From: Macrocystis pyrifera | Taxonomy: Eukaryota > Sar > Phaeophyceae > Laminariales > Laminariaceae | DNA length: 64,000 nucleotides | NCBI GenBank assembly: GCA_031763025.1 | Contig: JASSKH010000010.1 | Span: 2,232,001 to 2,296,000 of the forward strand | Direction of reading: 5' to 3' | Part shown: piece by piece, positions 1 through 11,199 of the stretch | Position numbering within the stretch: the stretch's first letter is position 1 | Layout of the letters: every line of letters starts with the position of its first letter | Notes under the pieces: model-generated | The model's database searches: none | Told to the model about the DNA's origin: nothing | Seen by the model: the letters and a program-made list of their open reading frames with translations, nothing else | Made by a program: the position numbers and the translations under genes

Positions 1-110
1 TTCTCTCCATGTCACATTCTTTTATGTTCCTCATCTCCTCCCTCGACACATCCCGTGGGTTATCCTATCCTTCAACAGCTGCGGTGCAATGAGCTATTCT
101 ACACTTCAAT

Positions 111-144
<34 letters not shown>

Positions 145-450
145 GCACGTGAGTTATCGTAGCCTTCAAAAGGAGGAGAGGGGAGAGCGCGTGGGTTATC
201 TTATTCCTCCAAAAAGGGCGACCGCAACATCAAGATCAACATACGCCAGAAACAAATACTAATGATAACAACAACAGCAGCAGCAGCAGCAGCGAGAATG
301 ACCACAGCGTTAACAACAGCATCAACATCAACACCAAGGAAGATAACAACACCAAAACCAATACGAACACAACATCAACATCAACACTACCAACACCAAC
401 ATCCACACAGATAACAACACAACGAACGTCAGCACCAACATCGAAACTAC
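1..450. repeat. AAC/ACA-rich low-complexity DNA with a poly-G run
   Basis: A poly-G run lies at about 112-143. From 260 to 440 the sequence is an imperfect AAC/CAACA trinucleotide-like stretch. No splice-consistent exon or known protein motif is visible; the minus-strand reading frame here is Val/Leu-only low complexity. It lies 3' of PP2C exon 3, so it is probably intron. Confidence 0.7.
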
Positions 451-559
451 TATTACGGGGGTCCATGGTTAATAGGACCCATGGTATACAGAAAAACCTA
501 TACATTTGACTATTTTTACTAACAAAACTTGGTCCTATTTGCTATGGCCCCCCGTAATA
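451..559. repeat. M1 MITE copy
   Basis: Near-palindromic element. The left end reads TATTACGGGGGTCCATGG and the right end CTATGGCCCCCCGTAATA. The core is the family-typical string of TAGGACC, AAAACCTATA, TTTTTACTAAC and GGTCCTATTT. TA at both edges would fit a TA target duplication. Confidence 0.85.
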
Positions 560-2564
560 ACAGCGTACGGATCCGCTACTGTATCGGTAGGCCTCACCGT
601 CTTCCTCGCACCAACAGCAACAGCAATAGACACGAACAACACCTGGACCTACTGCTGTGTAACATCTTAACAGGTCTCACCATCTTCGTGGCAACACCAA
701 CTGGGCCTACCGCTGTATTGACATATGGATAGATCTTCTAACCACCTTCGTCGCCACGACAGCAACAGCAACATCGACAGTAGCAACAGCATCCGGACCT
801 GCTGCTGTGTTAACATCTTACTACAAAAAATAGGTCTCAACCATCTCCGGTCACAAGAACACCAACAACACACACCCCAACCTGCCACTGCTGTAACATA
901 CAAAGAGGTCTTCTCACCATCTTCATCGTCGTCGCTGTCGCTTCCGCCTCCCTTGCCCTCCTTTCTCAAACTCAGCAGCTCCGCCTGGAATCCCAGCAGA
1001 TTACATACACCCAAGCAAAAACAGCACACGATACACGCGGCGCCACCATATGCAAATCAATTTCAGTTACAGACGTACCGTGGACATTTGCCAACAAAAA
1101 AACATGATACTCCACACGTGGGACATGTATTGATAATCCACAGATGATGTACAGATCATATGCAGATAGATCACGAGCTGGATCACCTATAGATCCAAAC
1201 CGATCGTTTTGATACGTTCTGCAGGATCTTCACTCTTTTAGTACATATCCAACTCATAGACACAATACATAAATCATGCACACCACAGATACAACACAAA
1301 AAACCACGCACACCTCCTCCGCGAATTACCCCACGAACTCAACGAACTCCTGGACACACCACCAACCAAGCCAACTACGTTACCAGTCTGTCCCTAAATA
1401 TAGCGACATTTTGTATATTAAAACTCGATACAACTTACATGCGGGCAGAGCGGTAACTACTACGAGTAAGTTGGCGACTTGCACTGTAAAAAGAGGCGTT
1501 TGCTTTGAGTCCGCACAGGCGGGGTGCGATCGTTTTTCAGCGCCTGTTATCCTCGACAAACGTTTAACTAAAAATAAACGGTCCTATTCAACGTATTATA
1601 CGTACGAGTACATAAAAAAAGTAGAACAGCAGTAATTTTTCGCAAGACTCTCTCTCTCGACCAGATATGTTATGCCTCTCGAAAACGCCTCCCTTGTTCG
1701 TTATTGGCAACCTTCCCGCTTCGGCAAAAAAAAACCAGAAACGAGCGCTCAAAAACGGTCGTACCCCTCGTCCGAACTCAAGCCAAACGCCTTTGTACGG
1801 CAGTCCGCCAATCCACACGCCCCCTGGAAGATGAAACACAAACCATCCTTGGTCCTCTTGGGCAGTCCCGTTTGGGGACGAACTACTGCTGTACTTATAT
1901 ATTGGTCATTCTCATCGGAGAGCTTTTAGTCCGTCGTTTTTTCCATATTTTTGTTCGTGCAATTCTTCAATCTTCTCAGATTTTCCTGGCTTGTATTTTT
2001 TCCAAATATGTCCAACATAACTTTACGTTTTTTTTTTCTTCTCAATAATTTCACAAATTGTGACAGAACGCCTCCGTATCTCGACACATATTTCCATTTA
2101 TTTCCAAATTTGGGAAATTCTGGAAAGAAAAGCTCTCGGATAAGAATGGGCCTTAGAACTTGAGTAGTTTGTCTTCAAAACGGGGTGTTTGCGAAAAATG
2201 GTTGGGTTGGGTTTTAACGTGCCTGTTTCCTACTAGGTATACGACAGCAAATCCCAACCCACGAAAAAACAACTGCTGTGGAGAAAAAAAGAAAAAAAAG
2301 GTCACCAAAAATGACGCTTAGAACAGAAGTAATCTAGGATTGGGTGGTATTAATTAATAGCTCTGTGGGCTGGTACGCAAACGGAGCAACTTCTGGTTCA
2401 CCTGTTTTTTTTCACAAATCAAGTCCCTCACGTTTGTCGGTTTCAGAATTATCTTTTCAATCCAGCCAAATTGGATCATCGCGAACGCCCTGCGTATTGC
2501 CGGACACTGCTGTAGGCGCACTACTGCTGTAAATGGGACAATAAGTGAAACCCAAGCGACGCAC
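560..2564. other. Presumed PP2C intron, no gene seen
   Basis: About 2 kb downstream (minus strand) of PP2C exon 3. It contains CAACA-rich DNA, a short family H (GATCT-rich) patch at about 1150-1215, poly-T near 2025-2040, and TACTGCTGTA words at 1884 and 2522. I see no exon that continues the phosphatase, so the next exon is probably left of the window. Confidence 0.5.
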
Positions 2565-2711
2565 CTGGCCGGCGGGAGTCCTGAGCAAATCGTCCATTCT
2601 CAGAAACGTTTGCTTTAGGCCCAGCCCTAGGTCTCCCTTCTGGTAAGCCTCCGTGCCTTTCACCACGTCACAAATGTTCGCCGCGCAGTACTTGGCCACC
2701 TCTGCGCCCCC
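2565..2711 (-). CDS. PP2C/PPM phosphatase, exon 3
   Basis: This 147-nt exon encodes 49 residues in phase 0 at both ends. It begins GGAEVAKYCAANICDVV and ends in LLRTPAGQ. The two leading glycines complete the DGHGG metal-site motif whose DGH closes exon 2. This is followed by the conserved helix (E-V-A-K-Y-C) and the YQKGDLG..LKQTFLRMDDLL stretch typical of the PPM family, close to human PPM1G. The acceptor is ATAG|GGGGGC, and its upstream pyrimidine tract is the CTGT microsatellite at 2725-3055. The donor is CCAG|GTGCGT. Role by family: Mn/Mg-dependent Ser/Thr protein phosphatase. Later exons, with the remaining metal-binding aspartates, are outside the window. The fit of phase and motif with exons 1 and 2 makes this assignment strong. 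Confidence 0.9.
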
Positions 2712-2724
2712 CTATTCATGGGAG

Positions 2725-3019
2725 ACAGAAAGACAGACCGACGGAAAGACAGACAGACAGACAGACAGACCGACGGAAAGACAGACCGACGGAAAGACAG
2801 ACAGACAGACAGACAGACAGACATACAGACAGACAGACAGGCAGACAGGCAGACAGACAGATAGACAGACAGTAAGACAAACAGACAGACAGACGGACAG
2901 ACAGATAGGAAGACAGCAAGACAGACCGACAGACGAGCAGACAGACAGACCGACGGAGAGACAGACAGACAGACAGACAGACCGACCGACAGACGAGCAG
3001 ACAGACAGACAGACCGACG

Positions 3020-3054
<35 letters not shown>

Positions 3055-3055
3055 C
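2725..3055. repeat. (CAGA)n microsatellite, about 330 bp
   Basis: Imperfect GACA/GACC/GACG tetranucleotide tract. On the minus strand it is CTGT-rich and ends about 14 nt before the acceptor of PP2C exon 3, so it supplies that exon's polypyrimidine tract. Confidence 0.95.
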
Positions 3056-3650
3056 AGGTGGGGGAGCAGGGAGGGAGGGGGGTAAAAGGGGTAAAGGGGC
3101 GGTGTCTTACTTCGGCTAATGACGTGGGGATTTCTTCAACTTTGCTACGTACAGAGGTTCGAGTTCCCTACACGTACAATGTTGTGTGTAATCACGTGAT
3201 AATGTGATACGTACGTCTTGTTGGTTGGGTAAAAACAGCGAAACAACTTGGAACCTGTCCTGCGTGATTACACACTACTTCTATATGTATTGCTTCGTAC
3301 GTATGATAACGCAAGTGTTAATAATAAGACTATATCATATCATAGTGTTATATACTAGTATAGTAGTACTACTAATAATAGTGCGGTTATAAGTTGCTGT
3401 CAGAACATCACCCAACAAAAATAACAAGAACAACATTTTCTCGATGCCAGTTGCCAGTTGTATACAGCGAGTACGCATGACACGAATGTCCATTGTTCCG
3501 AGATTCTACATGAAACCTCGAACCAACTCGGTGTGGGGCAGACTTTTTCTACTGCATCAACAAAAACATCGTACCGTGGTAATATTGATCAATCAACGCA
3601 TTTGAACCAATCATATTCCGAGCATACATACGTACATGTTGCCTCTTTCA
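3056..3650. other. Intron 2 of the PP2C gene, no element recognised
   Basis: G-rich at 3058-3105, then AT-rich with TATAGTAGTACTA-type microrepeats near 3340-3390. No exon or repeat family was recognised. Confidence 0.5.
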
Positions 3651-3975
3651 CCTTTCCAGGCGCACCACCGGCACGACCAGAGAACCAGCCACGAGACTCT
3701 AGGAACAACCCAAAACCAGATATTCAACTCCACTGCTGAACTGTACCGCAAAAGCACTGCAGGCACGACGACAGTAAGAGACCGACACTCACCTTTCCAG
3801 GCGCACCACCGGCACGACCAGAGAACCAGCCACGAGACTCTAGGAGCAACCCAAAACCAGATATTCAACTCTACTGCTGAACTGCACCGCAAAAGCACTG
3901 AAGGCACGACGACAGCAGTAAGAGACACGACACTCGAGACTAGATGGAGCAACACAACACGGAACATTTAACCCT
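3651..3975. repeat. Tandem duplication, 141-bp unit
   Basis: The unit starting CCTTTCCAGGCGCACCACCG at 3651 recurs at 3792 with few differences. A third partial unit (GAACTGCACTGCAAAAGC) follows near 3975. No gene is associated. Confidence 0.9.
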
Positions 3976-4015
3976 CCCGCTGAACTGCACTGCAAAAGCG
4001 ATCCCAGTCTAACTC

Positions 4016-4113
4016 TTAAACCTTTTTAGTACCGCAGTCCCGTTTTGGGGACAGATCACTTGGAATTAGACTGGTTTGTCCCCAAATCGGGACTGCGCTA
4101 CTAAAGCGGTTAA
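4016..4113. repeat. M2 MITE copy
   Basis: Near-palindromic. The left arm is TTTAGTACCGCAGTCCCG with TTTTGGGGACA; the right arm is TTTGTCCCCAAATCGGGACT. About 98 bp. Confidence 0.85.
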
Positions 4114-4216
4114 GTAGGTTGTATGCAAAACGTGAACGCAGTACGTCAATGATCCAGCAACACATATACCGGAATTTAACGCAATCAGCCTATTCGGACC
4201 CAGGCGTACAACTCCT

Positions 4217-4290
4217 GTGGACGCGAATATAAGGATCACTGGTGGATGAATATTAGTGCCTAACGATCCTTACATTTCCGTCCAGAATGG
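4217..4290. repeat. M3 MITE copy (Stowaway-like ends)
   Basis: Left end GGACGCGAATATAAGGATC, right end GATCCTTACATTTCCGTCC, inverted to each other. Compare the better-preserved copy at 12720-12798. Confidence 0.65.
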
Positions 4291-4384
4291 CCTGCTGCTG
4301 TGGCGACCTAAAAAACGAAAAGCGCCTTCCAATATGCTGTGTACAATATTTGTACGAACAGGAAGCAAACATGATCCATTTGTG

Positions 4385-5030
4385 ATATCAAGAGGAGAAC
4401 GCGGTTTGACCCCTTGACTGACCGCTGCCTAGACTAAAACTAGTATTTCAGGGCAAGTGAGACCTTGAAACGTCCCAATACACCGGTATGCCAGCATAGG
4501 AAACCGCGGTTTGGCACCTTGACTGACCGCTCCCTATACCAAAACTAGTATAATAAGACCAAGTGAGACCTTGCCGCGTCCCAGAAGACCGGTCTCCTAG
4601 CATAGGAGACCGCGGCTTGGCACCTTGACTGATCGCTCCCTAGACTTAAACTAGTATGGGCATGTGAGACCTTGGAGCGTCCCAGAAGACCGGTCTTTCA
4701 GCATAGGAAACCGGTGCTTGGCACCTTGACTGACTGCTCCCTATACTAAAACTAGTATAATAAGGCCAAGTGAGACCTTGCCACGTCCCAGAAGACCGGT
4801 CTCCTAGCATAGAAGGTTGCGGTTTGACATCTTGACTGACCGCTCCCTATACTGCAGCTAGTATTTTAGGGCAAGTGAGACCTTGAAGCGCCCCAGAAGA
4901 CCGGTCTCCTAGCATACAAGATCGCGGTTGACACCTTGACAGACCGCTCCTTACACTGCAGCTAGTATTTTAGGCAAGTGAGACCTTGAAGCGCCCCAGA
5001 AGACCGGTTTTCGACACCTTGACTGACGGG
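4385..5030. repeat. Family K tandem array, about seven units
   Basis: Units of about 100-110 bp, each containing CCTTGACTGACCGCTCCC, AAACTAGTAT, AGTGAGACCTTG and an inverted repeat (CGGTCTCCTA..TAGGAGACCG). Unit landmarks fall near 4414, 4517, 4623, 4722, 4831, 4935 and 5018. Related copies occur at 8364-8560 and, inverted, at 35907-36245. Confidence 0.9.
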
Positions 5031-5039
5031 TGACAAGAT

Positions 5040-5330
5040 AACACACCGTATCACACGGGTGATAACCAAGGGAAACAACAGGCGAACAACAGGTAAACCG
5101 AAGCACAGCGAAAAAAAGAAAAAGCACCCTCCAGGCAGCCGCAGCAGTTTGTGGTACGAGTAGAACATCATACCTGGTAGACAGGTTCTACATACTACTG
5201 TAGTCGGTCTGGCACCTTGCTGCCCTGTCTGCCGTCTCCGTCCTGCTTTCGTCAACCATACCCCACCCCCGAGAGAACGCGTCACAAACCACGAAACAAA
5301 CAAAGACGCGTTCTGCGATAGAGGTAGCAC
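5040..5330. repeat. Dispersed repeat shared with 16270-16500
   Basis: Shared landmarks are GGGAAA..AACAGG, CAGCAGTTTGTGGTACGAG and ACCTTGCTGCCCTGTCTGCC. It lies next to the LINE-like remnant in both places, so it may belong to the same element. The present copy has a TACCTGGTA word at 5171. Confidence 0.65.
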
Positions 5331-5620
5331 ATTTCCGCTAAAATATTTTCTGGATGACGGGGTTGCTTAACCCAAAATCGTCGGAGTAATGCCAACCTTG
5401 TGTCGAAAAATGACGTAACGAGGGACCATAATTAATGGGACCAAATATGGTCAGTAAAACTAGGGAAATGTGAAGGTTTTCGTGTAGACCGTAGGTCCTA
5501 TTTACTATGGTCCCCCGTAATAGTTGTATACTTGGGTCATAGGATTATTCATCGGGGCGAAATTTGATTTTTGCTGAAGTCAGTGTTCGGGTGAGGTATG
5601 GAGCTCCCTAAGGTCAAGTG
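5310..5620. repeat. Dispersed repeat carrying an M1 insertion
   Basis: Matches 35367-35575 in inverted orientation (landmarks GGTAGCACATTTCCGCTAAA, ATCGTCGGAGTAATGCC, GAGGTATGGAGCTCC). This copy contains an M1 element at 5415-5523; the other copy lacks it at the equivalent point. Confidence 0.8.
5415..5523. repeat. M1 MITE copy
   Basis: Left end TAACGAGGGACCATAATTAA, right end CTATGGTCCCCCGTAATAG. Nested in the repeat at 5310-5620. Confidence 0.85.
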
Positions 5621-5639
5621 AGGAGCCTCAGAAAAATTA

Positions 5640-6490
5640 GGGTGAACCTCTATCGTGGAACGCCTCCAAAGAAGGCTCGTCATTCACGCACGCCACAAGA
5701 CTCCGTTCATCAGGACAAGAAGAAAGAAAGACAGAAGAAAACATCAACAAGAAAATCACGGGCGTACCAAAGCGCAAAGAAATGAAAAGAAAACAAAGGA
5801 AGACACGAGTAGCAGAAGACATCTTCCACTTACTACTGCTGTAGTCGGCTTGGCGCCTTGCTACCTAACCTATCTGCCGTCTCCTTCCTGCTTTCGTCCA
5901 CACGGTTTCCCTTGTACTCCTACGGTCGCCCCCCCCCTGTCCCCATTCCCTTGGTCGGGTGTCCTTCCACTTCTCCTGTTGCCCCCCCTTCCCCCATTCT
6001 CTTGGGCACCACCCACGGCGGATGCGCGGCGCTGCCTACTCAGCTGTGCCTCATCCGCCTGCCACCTAACCATGAACCGTTCGGCTGCTTCAAGGACCCG
6101 CCGGTACCACTTCCCGGCCTTTTCGCTGCGGTGGACCACAGCGCGGCCACAACGCGGTCTCAACTCCAAACACAAAGGGGGAGTGTTCCGTCGATTCTTC
6201 GGTGACTCGGAACTCCCTAACGTCTTCGACTATGCATCTATGCCAAGTCTTGAACTGTCTGCAAGGTCTCGGGTTCTCTTCACCAGCCATCATCCCCAAC
6301 ATTACTTGTACCCGACTGGGTGATCGCTCCTTGCTTTGCCTTGCCACGGATGGTCGTTTCGATGCCCTCGCAAGCGTGCCATCTTGAGGGCCTTCGCGTA
6401 CGAGGAGGTGGCATGGTCGGTACGAAGTCGGCGCTGGAAGCCAATGACTCACTCGCAAAGAACTTGGTGGCGAGCCGTTCGAAGCTTGGT
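5640..6490 (-). mobile_element. LINE-like retrotransposon 3' remnant
   Basis: Minus-strand frames contain ..CEGIETTIR.. and FKTWHRCIVEDVREFRVTE in successive pieces. The parallel copy at 16640-17410 reads LSYAKALKMTRCESIETTIR and QVKTWHKCIVEDLREFRATE. As I recall the families, a C-terminal segment with (A)LK.T.CESIE..(R)RR..FAG followed by W..C..EDL..F is common at the end of non-LTR retrotransposon reverse-transcriptase proteins. No intact reverse-transcriptase core is present and the frame is broken. This is a decayed fragment, and the class call is moderate. Confidence 0.5.
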
Positions 6491-6509
6491 AATAATAATA
6501 TATACAAGG

Positions 6510-6905
6510 CGCTTCGCTCCGCGGGCGGCCTACGCCGCCCGCTACGCTCGCTCAGGAAGGAAAAGTACATCAAATTATACGAAGCGGACACAGGTTCATG
6601 ATTGAATATTGTTTTTTTTTCATTACTACTGCAATTGCAAACTGGCGACTTGATAATGCCAAGAGTCCCGTCGCCAGCTTCATTCATTCAGGAGAAAACA
6701 GCTCGGACGCCACATAATCTTCGCGTCGCCGGCGGTTTTCCGCTACGCTCGCTCACATGTCGTACATACGTACATACCCCAGGGCGGATACTTACTTTCT
6801 TCTTTCGATATGCTCTGTGTCTGTACTTGTATGTACGAAAGATAAAGCACAGCACGTTATAGCAACACAGCAAAAACAATGAAAATGAAACCGAAATTTT
6901 CTGAA
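6510..6905 (+). repeat. Family J repeat (inverted copy at 18075-18465)
   Basis: Starts with a GC palindrome (GCGGGCGGCCTACGCCGCCC) beside CGCTACGCTCGCTC, then TGGCGACTTGATAATGCCAA, CATGTCGTACATACGTACAT and GATAAAGCACAGCACG. All of these recur on the opposite strand at 18075-18465. Confidence 0.85.
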
Positions 6906-7800
6906 AGAAAAAAAATCCCCGTCCCCTTTCGCATGATAATTCACTACCTGATTGGAACACCTTACACCGGTCAAAATGAAAAAAAAAAAAAAAAAAACAA
7001 AAAATCAAACAGCAGAGCTTCTCTCTCAGTCTCGTACACCGCCCGCCCCACTCGCGACCATCTCGCCACCGATTCGGTCCGGGTAAAGCTTTCCTCCCTC
7101 TCTTCCACAGTGCGCCCCGTCGCCCGCCTCGCGTGAAGCCCGGTGCTCACCGGGGACCTCGTTCGCCAGTGCGACAATGTTGGTGCTCATACTGGGTTTA
7201 ATTTTCAGCCCGGTCGCAAAAATAAGCACCGCTTGAATATTATATTCCAATCCCGAACGAACCTTGAATACTCGTACGTCTCTATCAAAATCACAAATGG
7301 GGCCAGACAGAGCCTATGGATGCACCCCTCGTGTCTCGAGGCACACGCGACGCCTAGGCACGAAAGCGGCGACCGCGCTCCTTGCAACTCCCCCTCTACC
7401 CGCCAGCACACGCTGACAACCGCGACGGTGCCGGGTTCGCCCGCGCAACCGTGCTCGGAGTACACGCACGCACACGAAACGAAAGAAGAAAAAAGGAAAG
7501 AGGGACTGGAAGCACAAAGAGAAACGGAGAAAACAAAGACCCGCCGGAAAGGTCCGGCAAGTAATAAAAGGAGGCGATTTCCAAATGGGAGCTCCGAGAG
7601 GCCGGGGATGTACCGAGCACGCTCAGAGATCGACATATCTGTAAGTAGTTCCGTATCGGCTCTAACCGCGAGCACAGGCTTCACATATACTCGTATATAC
7701 ACACACATATAAAGTGCTTCCACTCTCCCCGTGAAAGACAGACATGAAATCCGTCCTATGGCATGGTATCACACATGTTTTACGGTACTCTAAACTACTA
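6906..7800. other. Intron 2 of the PP2C gene, no gene seen
   Basis: Poly-A tracts near 6978-6996. The stretch 7590-7650 (GAGAGGCCGGGGATGTACCG) matches 18027-18075 inverted, so family J probably extends to here. Long overlapping frames on both strands look like noise. Confidence 0.5.
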
Positions 7801-7801
7801 A

Positions 7802-8262
7802 TATTACGGGGGGGCCATAGTTAATAGGACCTACGGTACACACAAACACCCATATATTTCCATATTTTTACTAACCAAATTTGGTCCCTATTTACTATTT
7901 TTTTTTTTTTTTTTTCATTTATCACTTTTACTTTCCAGCCCACTCGTACTCGTAGGAGGTTTTACCCTCGACGATCTTCTGGACAAGCCGTGGTCACAGG
8001 TGTCGTCTCTTCTCCCCCCCGGTATATACGTGTCTTTTATTTTTGTCGCGCATAGGTTCATTCAGCATTCCCGCTGCTCGTCGATTTTCATCGAATGTAG
8101 CCAACTCACGCTCTCGCGCTTTCCGCTTATCAATTTTTTATGCAAGAAAAAGTCCCTACGAGCATGCACTCGGTGAGATTCGAACCCATGAAATTGATCT
8201 TGATAGGCACGCGGACCACCTACCAAGCCACCGGGGACGCCGGCAATGGCCCCCCGTAATAG
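7802..8262. repeat. M1 MITE interrupted by a SINE
   Basis: The left part 7802-7898 runs from ATTACGGGGGGGCCATAG to GTCCCTATTTACTAT. The missing right end, ATGGCCCCCCGTAATAG, appears at 8245-8262 after the SINE. Confidence 0.85.
7899..8243 (-). mobile_element. tRNA-derived SINE
   Basis: Read on the minus strand it has a tRNA-like head: GGCGTCCCCGGTGGCTTGGT (A-box-like TGGCTTGGTAGG) and a B-box-like GGTTCGAATCTCACCGAG. A body shared with 42139-42486 and 42487-42780 follows (AGCGGAAAGCGCGAGAGCG, GGCTTGTCCAGAAGATCGTC), with a terminal poly-A of about 18 nt. Non-coding and mobilised by a LINE in trans, by analogy with known SINEs. No long target duplication is obvious. Confidence 0.85.
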
Positions 8263-8268
8263 CATGAT

Positions 8269-8363
8269 GACTCTTACAGGACTGCAGTCTCGTTTTGGGG
8301 AAAAAACACTTTAATTCCAAGTGCTTCGTCCTCAAAACGGGACTGCAGTCCTAAAAGAGTCAA
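8269..8363. repeat. M2 MITE copy
   Basis: Arms GACTCTTACAGGACTGCAG and CTGCAGTCCTAAAAGAGTC are inverted; core GTTTTGGGGAA / CTCAAAACGGGACTG. Confidence 0.85.
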
Positions 8364-8560
8364 GACCAAGTGAGAGCTTGACGCATCCCAGAAGACCGAT
8401 CTCTTGGCATAGAATACCGCGGTTTGACCCGTTGACTGACTGCTACCCATACCAAAACTAGTATATAAGGGACAACTAAGAAACCTTGACGCATCCCAAA
8501 CGACCGGCCTCTTAGGATAGGGGACGACGCCTTGACGCCTTGACTGACCGCTCCCGAAAC
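8364..8560. repeat. Family K, two diverged units
   Basis: AGTGAGAGCTTGACGCATCC, CAGAAGACCGATCTC, CCGCGGTTTGACCCG and TTGACTGACTGCTACCC match the array at 4385-5030. Confidence 0.8.
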
Positions 8561-10067
8561 TAAATCTATTTACGTATGGAAATACGTATATAAAGGACGT
8601 CGAGTACTTGTTTATATACGACTCGTAATACGTACCGGAATGAATTATTATACCAACTATACAGCCGCGCACATGAAGATAGAATTGGCACGGCACGGAC
8701 ATGACGCCAGGTATTATACTCATACGCTATATGCGGCAGCAGTATTTAAACTTTTAAACATCCGAATTCGAACAAAATAAGTTCAAGCATTTGGTGTCAA
8801 GAGGTCAACAGCAGCACCTGGTAGCTACAATTAATATTAATAGTCAAGAGTTCAGAGGCCAAGGGGGCAAAAAGAAGGACGATGGCATGACAACATGATC
8901 ATGCTCCGTGATCGTGATGAGTGATGCCAATACAGCAGCAGCATGCCAATCTACCTATTAATAACAAACGACAAACAACGAACCCACCCCCCACTTTTGA
9001 CCGACCACCGACCGACTCGGACGACTAGATGCACAGAATCACAGAATCACACACGGAACATACCTGGCATCATAGAATCGCAAAAACCGCGAGAACAGCT
9101 GCGTTCCGAGTCTGTAAACAAAACACCAACCAAAACCTTGCATCATATATCAGACGAAACAGAAACGCAGGGCGGCTCTCAGGAGAAACATTCTGCGTGT
9201 TTAGGCCCTGCTCCTCCCGTGTTTTGCACCCACATCTCACCCCAACCTTCAGCAGAAGTTCTCTCCAAACTGACCCTTGGCATAAAAGTAGCCGCCGGCA
9301 GGGCACATCAAGACACCCCGGTCAGACGCACCAAAGTCGATGGAGCTTTGAGTCAGCACGACTTAAGTCATCACCAACTAGTTATTCGTCGGCCAACTAG
9401 TTATAGCCACTCTCTGGAGGTGCCAACTGCCCGACCTATCGGGTGTCCATACTCGACTATATTACATCAGGATAGTAGATGGCGGGGTACATTTTTTCAT
9501 TTTTGGGCGGGACCCACTCGGCCGGGAAAGGCTGATTGGACTCGCTTGAGGAAAGTCGCCTGGCTTTGAAGGAAAGCCGCCTGGCTCAGAAGGAAAGTCG
9601 ACTGGCTAACGGCTGGTTTCGTCAGCCGACTTGCCGACTTAAGCTAGATAGTCGGCTAACGACACCTATAGTCGTGCATTCCTGGCGACTCACAGCAAAA
9701 AAAAAAACGACGGTTTCCACCGAACGGTCAGGTAAAAATCGAAAGGCACTAATAGCAGTCATAGAGCGAACAACCTGCGAAACATTATTTGGTGCACGTG
9801 GAAGTGCGGTGGTGATTTTGAGCTCAAGTTTTGTTTTTACCAATCCGCCAACGAAAAAAAAAAAAAAAAAAAAAAAAAAAAGCGAAGCCGCCTCCAGCGG
9901 AAATGCTGTTGTGCGCTGTACCCGTATTCGCACGTTCGCAGACCCACGAAATATTGCATACCGGGTAAAACAGGAAGCTTGCTCTTTTCTTTGGGCACGC
10001 TTCTCGCAGAACAACACCACCTTGTGTACACCCTTGACCTATCGTACTACAGAAGTGCTCCCTCCAT
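8561..10067. other. Intron 2 of the PP2C gene, no gene seen
   Basis: Mostly unassigned. A short tandem repeat (GGAAAGTCGCCTGGCT-like, three units) lies at about 9548-9605, and poly-A at about 9854-9882. A long plus-strand frame at 8943-9569 has no recognisable motif or family resemblance. Confidence 0.5.
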
Positions 10068-10290
10068 CGTGCCGGTTTGTTTGTATGCGCCAGGCAACAA
10101 TACCGGCACTATAATAGCGGAAACCGGCACTATTAACAACTACTCCTTCCGCACACTACCACACTGACTACTGTAATCCCATCTGTGCCAACCGATTCAA
10201 TAGACACTATAGCGGGCAACCGCCACTATTATTAATAGTACTCAACCGGCACTATAGAAGGTCCGCTACTCCACTGCCAACAGCCAGAAG
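10068..10290. repeat. Family F repeat
   Basis: Landmarks GTGCCGGTTTGTTTGTATGC, CAATACCGGCACTATA, GCACACTACCACACTGACTA and CATCTGTGCCAA. These are shared with 43683-43910 and 46935-47130, with fragments near 12030-12115, 21780-22000, 27630-27670 and 35120-35180. Confidence 0.75.
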
Positions 10291-10645
10291 CAGGGGCTGG
10301 GGTAAAAAAGAGAGGGGCACGCCAAGTGGATTGATAGGATCTGACCTCTCTCTGCTCGTAAAACAGTAAAATATTCACCTAGACACACGTAAGAGAGGTG
10401 TTCCCTTCTCCGTACCGTACAAAGACCGCGATACAACTCCCGCCCTACCCCGGTGAGGTGTACGGCAGAGAAAAAAAAGTGTATTGCCGAATTTCACGAG
10501 TTTCATTGTGCTTGCGAAACACAGCCTGCTGCTACGAGTACTACAGCGGTATATCTTAAGGGCGGATACAGGAATCAGAACCCACGGTTGGCCTAAACAC
10601 CACATATCCCCCTATGCATACCTACCACAGTGCACTAGGTTATCG

Positions 10646-10761
10646 TATTACGGGGACCTTGAGTAAATACCTGGTACGACGCACATTACACGCAAAAACC
10701 TATATATTTACCTGCTTTTTCCAACAATAATTGGTCCTGTTTACTATGGTCTCCCGAAATA
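10646..10761. repeat. M1 MITE copy, interrupted by TACCTGGTA
   Basis: Diverged ends (TATTACGGGGACC and GGTCTCCCGAAATAG). After GTAAA the expected TAGGACCTA is replaced by TACCTGGTA at 10668. Confidence 0.75.
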
Positions 10762-11089
10762 GTATGTCCTCTCGCACTCTCCGCGTAGTAGCAGCAGCAG
10801 CAGCCTCGGTACAGCAGTTACAGCAGTAGAAGCGGTGAAGGAGTACGACACCACCGAACGCAGTAAGCCACCCCCTGTATTTCCTGTTGGCTAGCAAGGA
10901 CAAACTGCAGTACTGCCCTTCGTACTCTCTCAGCAAGCGCTGACTGAGCAAGTACCGAGTGGGCTTCTAACCAACCAACACAACGAGAGTAGAGCTGTCG
11001 GCGGCAGGTTTTCACAACTATCAACTAATCGGTAGGTGCCCTTAGCCAACTAGCTGATTACAGTCGGCAAGTCGGCTGGCGTTGCCGAC

Positions 11090-11199
11090 TATTGCGGGGG
11101 ACCATAGTAAATAGGACCAAATATTGTTAGTAAAAATAGGTAAATATATAGGTTTTTGTGTATACCGTAGGTGCTGTTAACTATGGCCACCCGTAATAA
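11090..11199. repeat. M1 MITE copy
   Basis: TATTGCGGGGGACCATAG at left, CTATGGCCACCCGTAATA at right. Confidence 0.85.

Noticed and set aside
2653..3207. Open frames of about 130 to 184 codons over the CAGA tract
   Set aside because: Tetranucleotide repeats stay open in all frames; no unique protein sequence.
4385..5030. CRISPR-like regular spacing
   Set aside because: Units are contiguous diverged repeats of about 105 bp without unique spacers, in a eukaryotic intron.
8943..9569. 208-codon plus-strand frame
   Set aside because: No recognisable domain, Thr/His/Pro-rich, and inside PP2C intron 2; probably chance.
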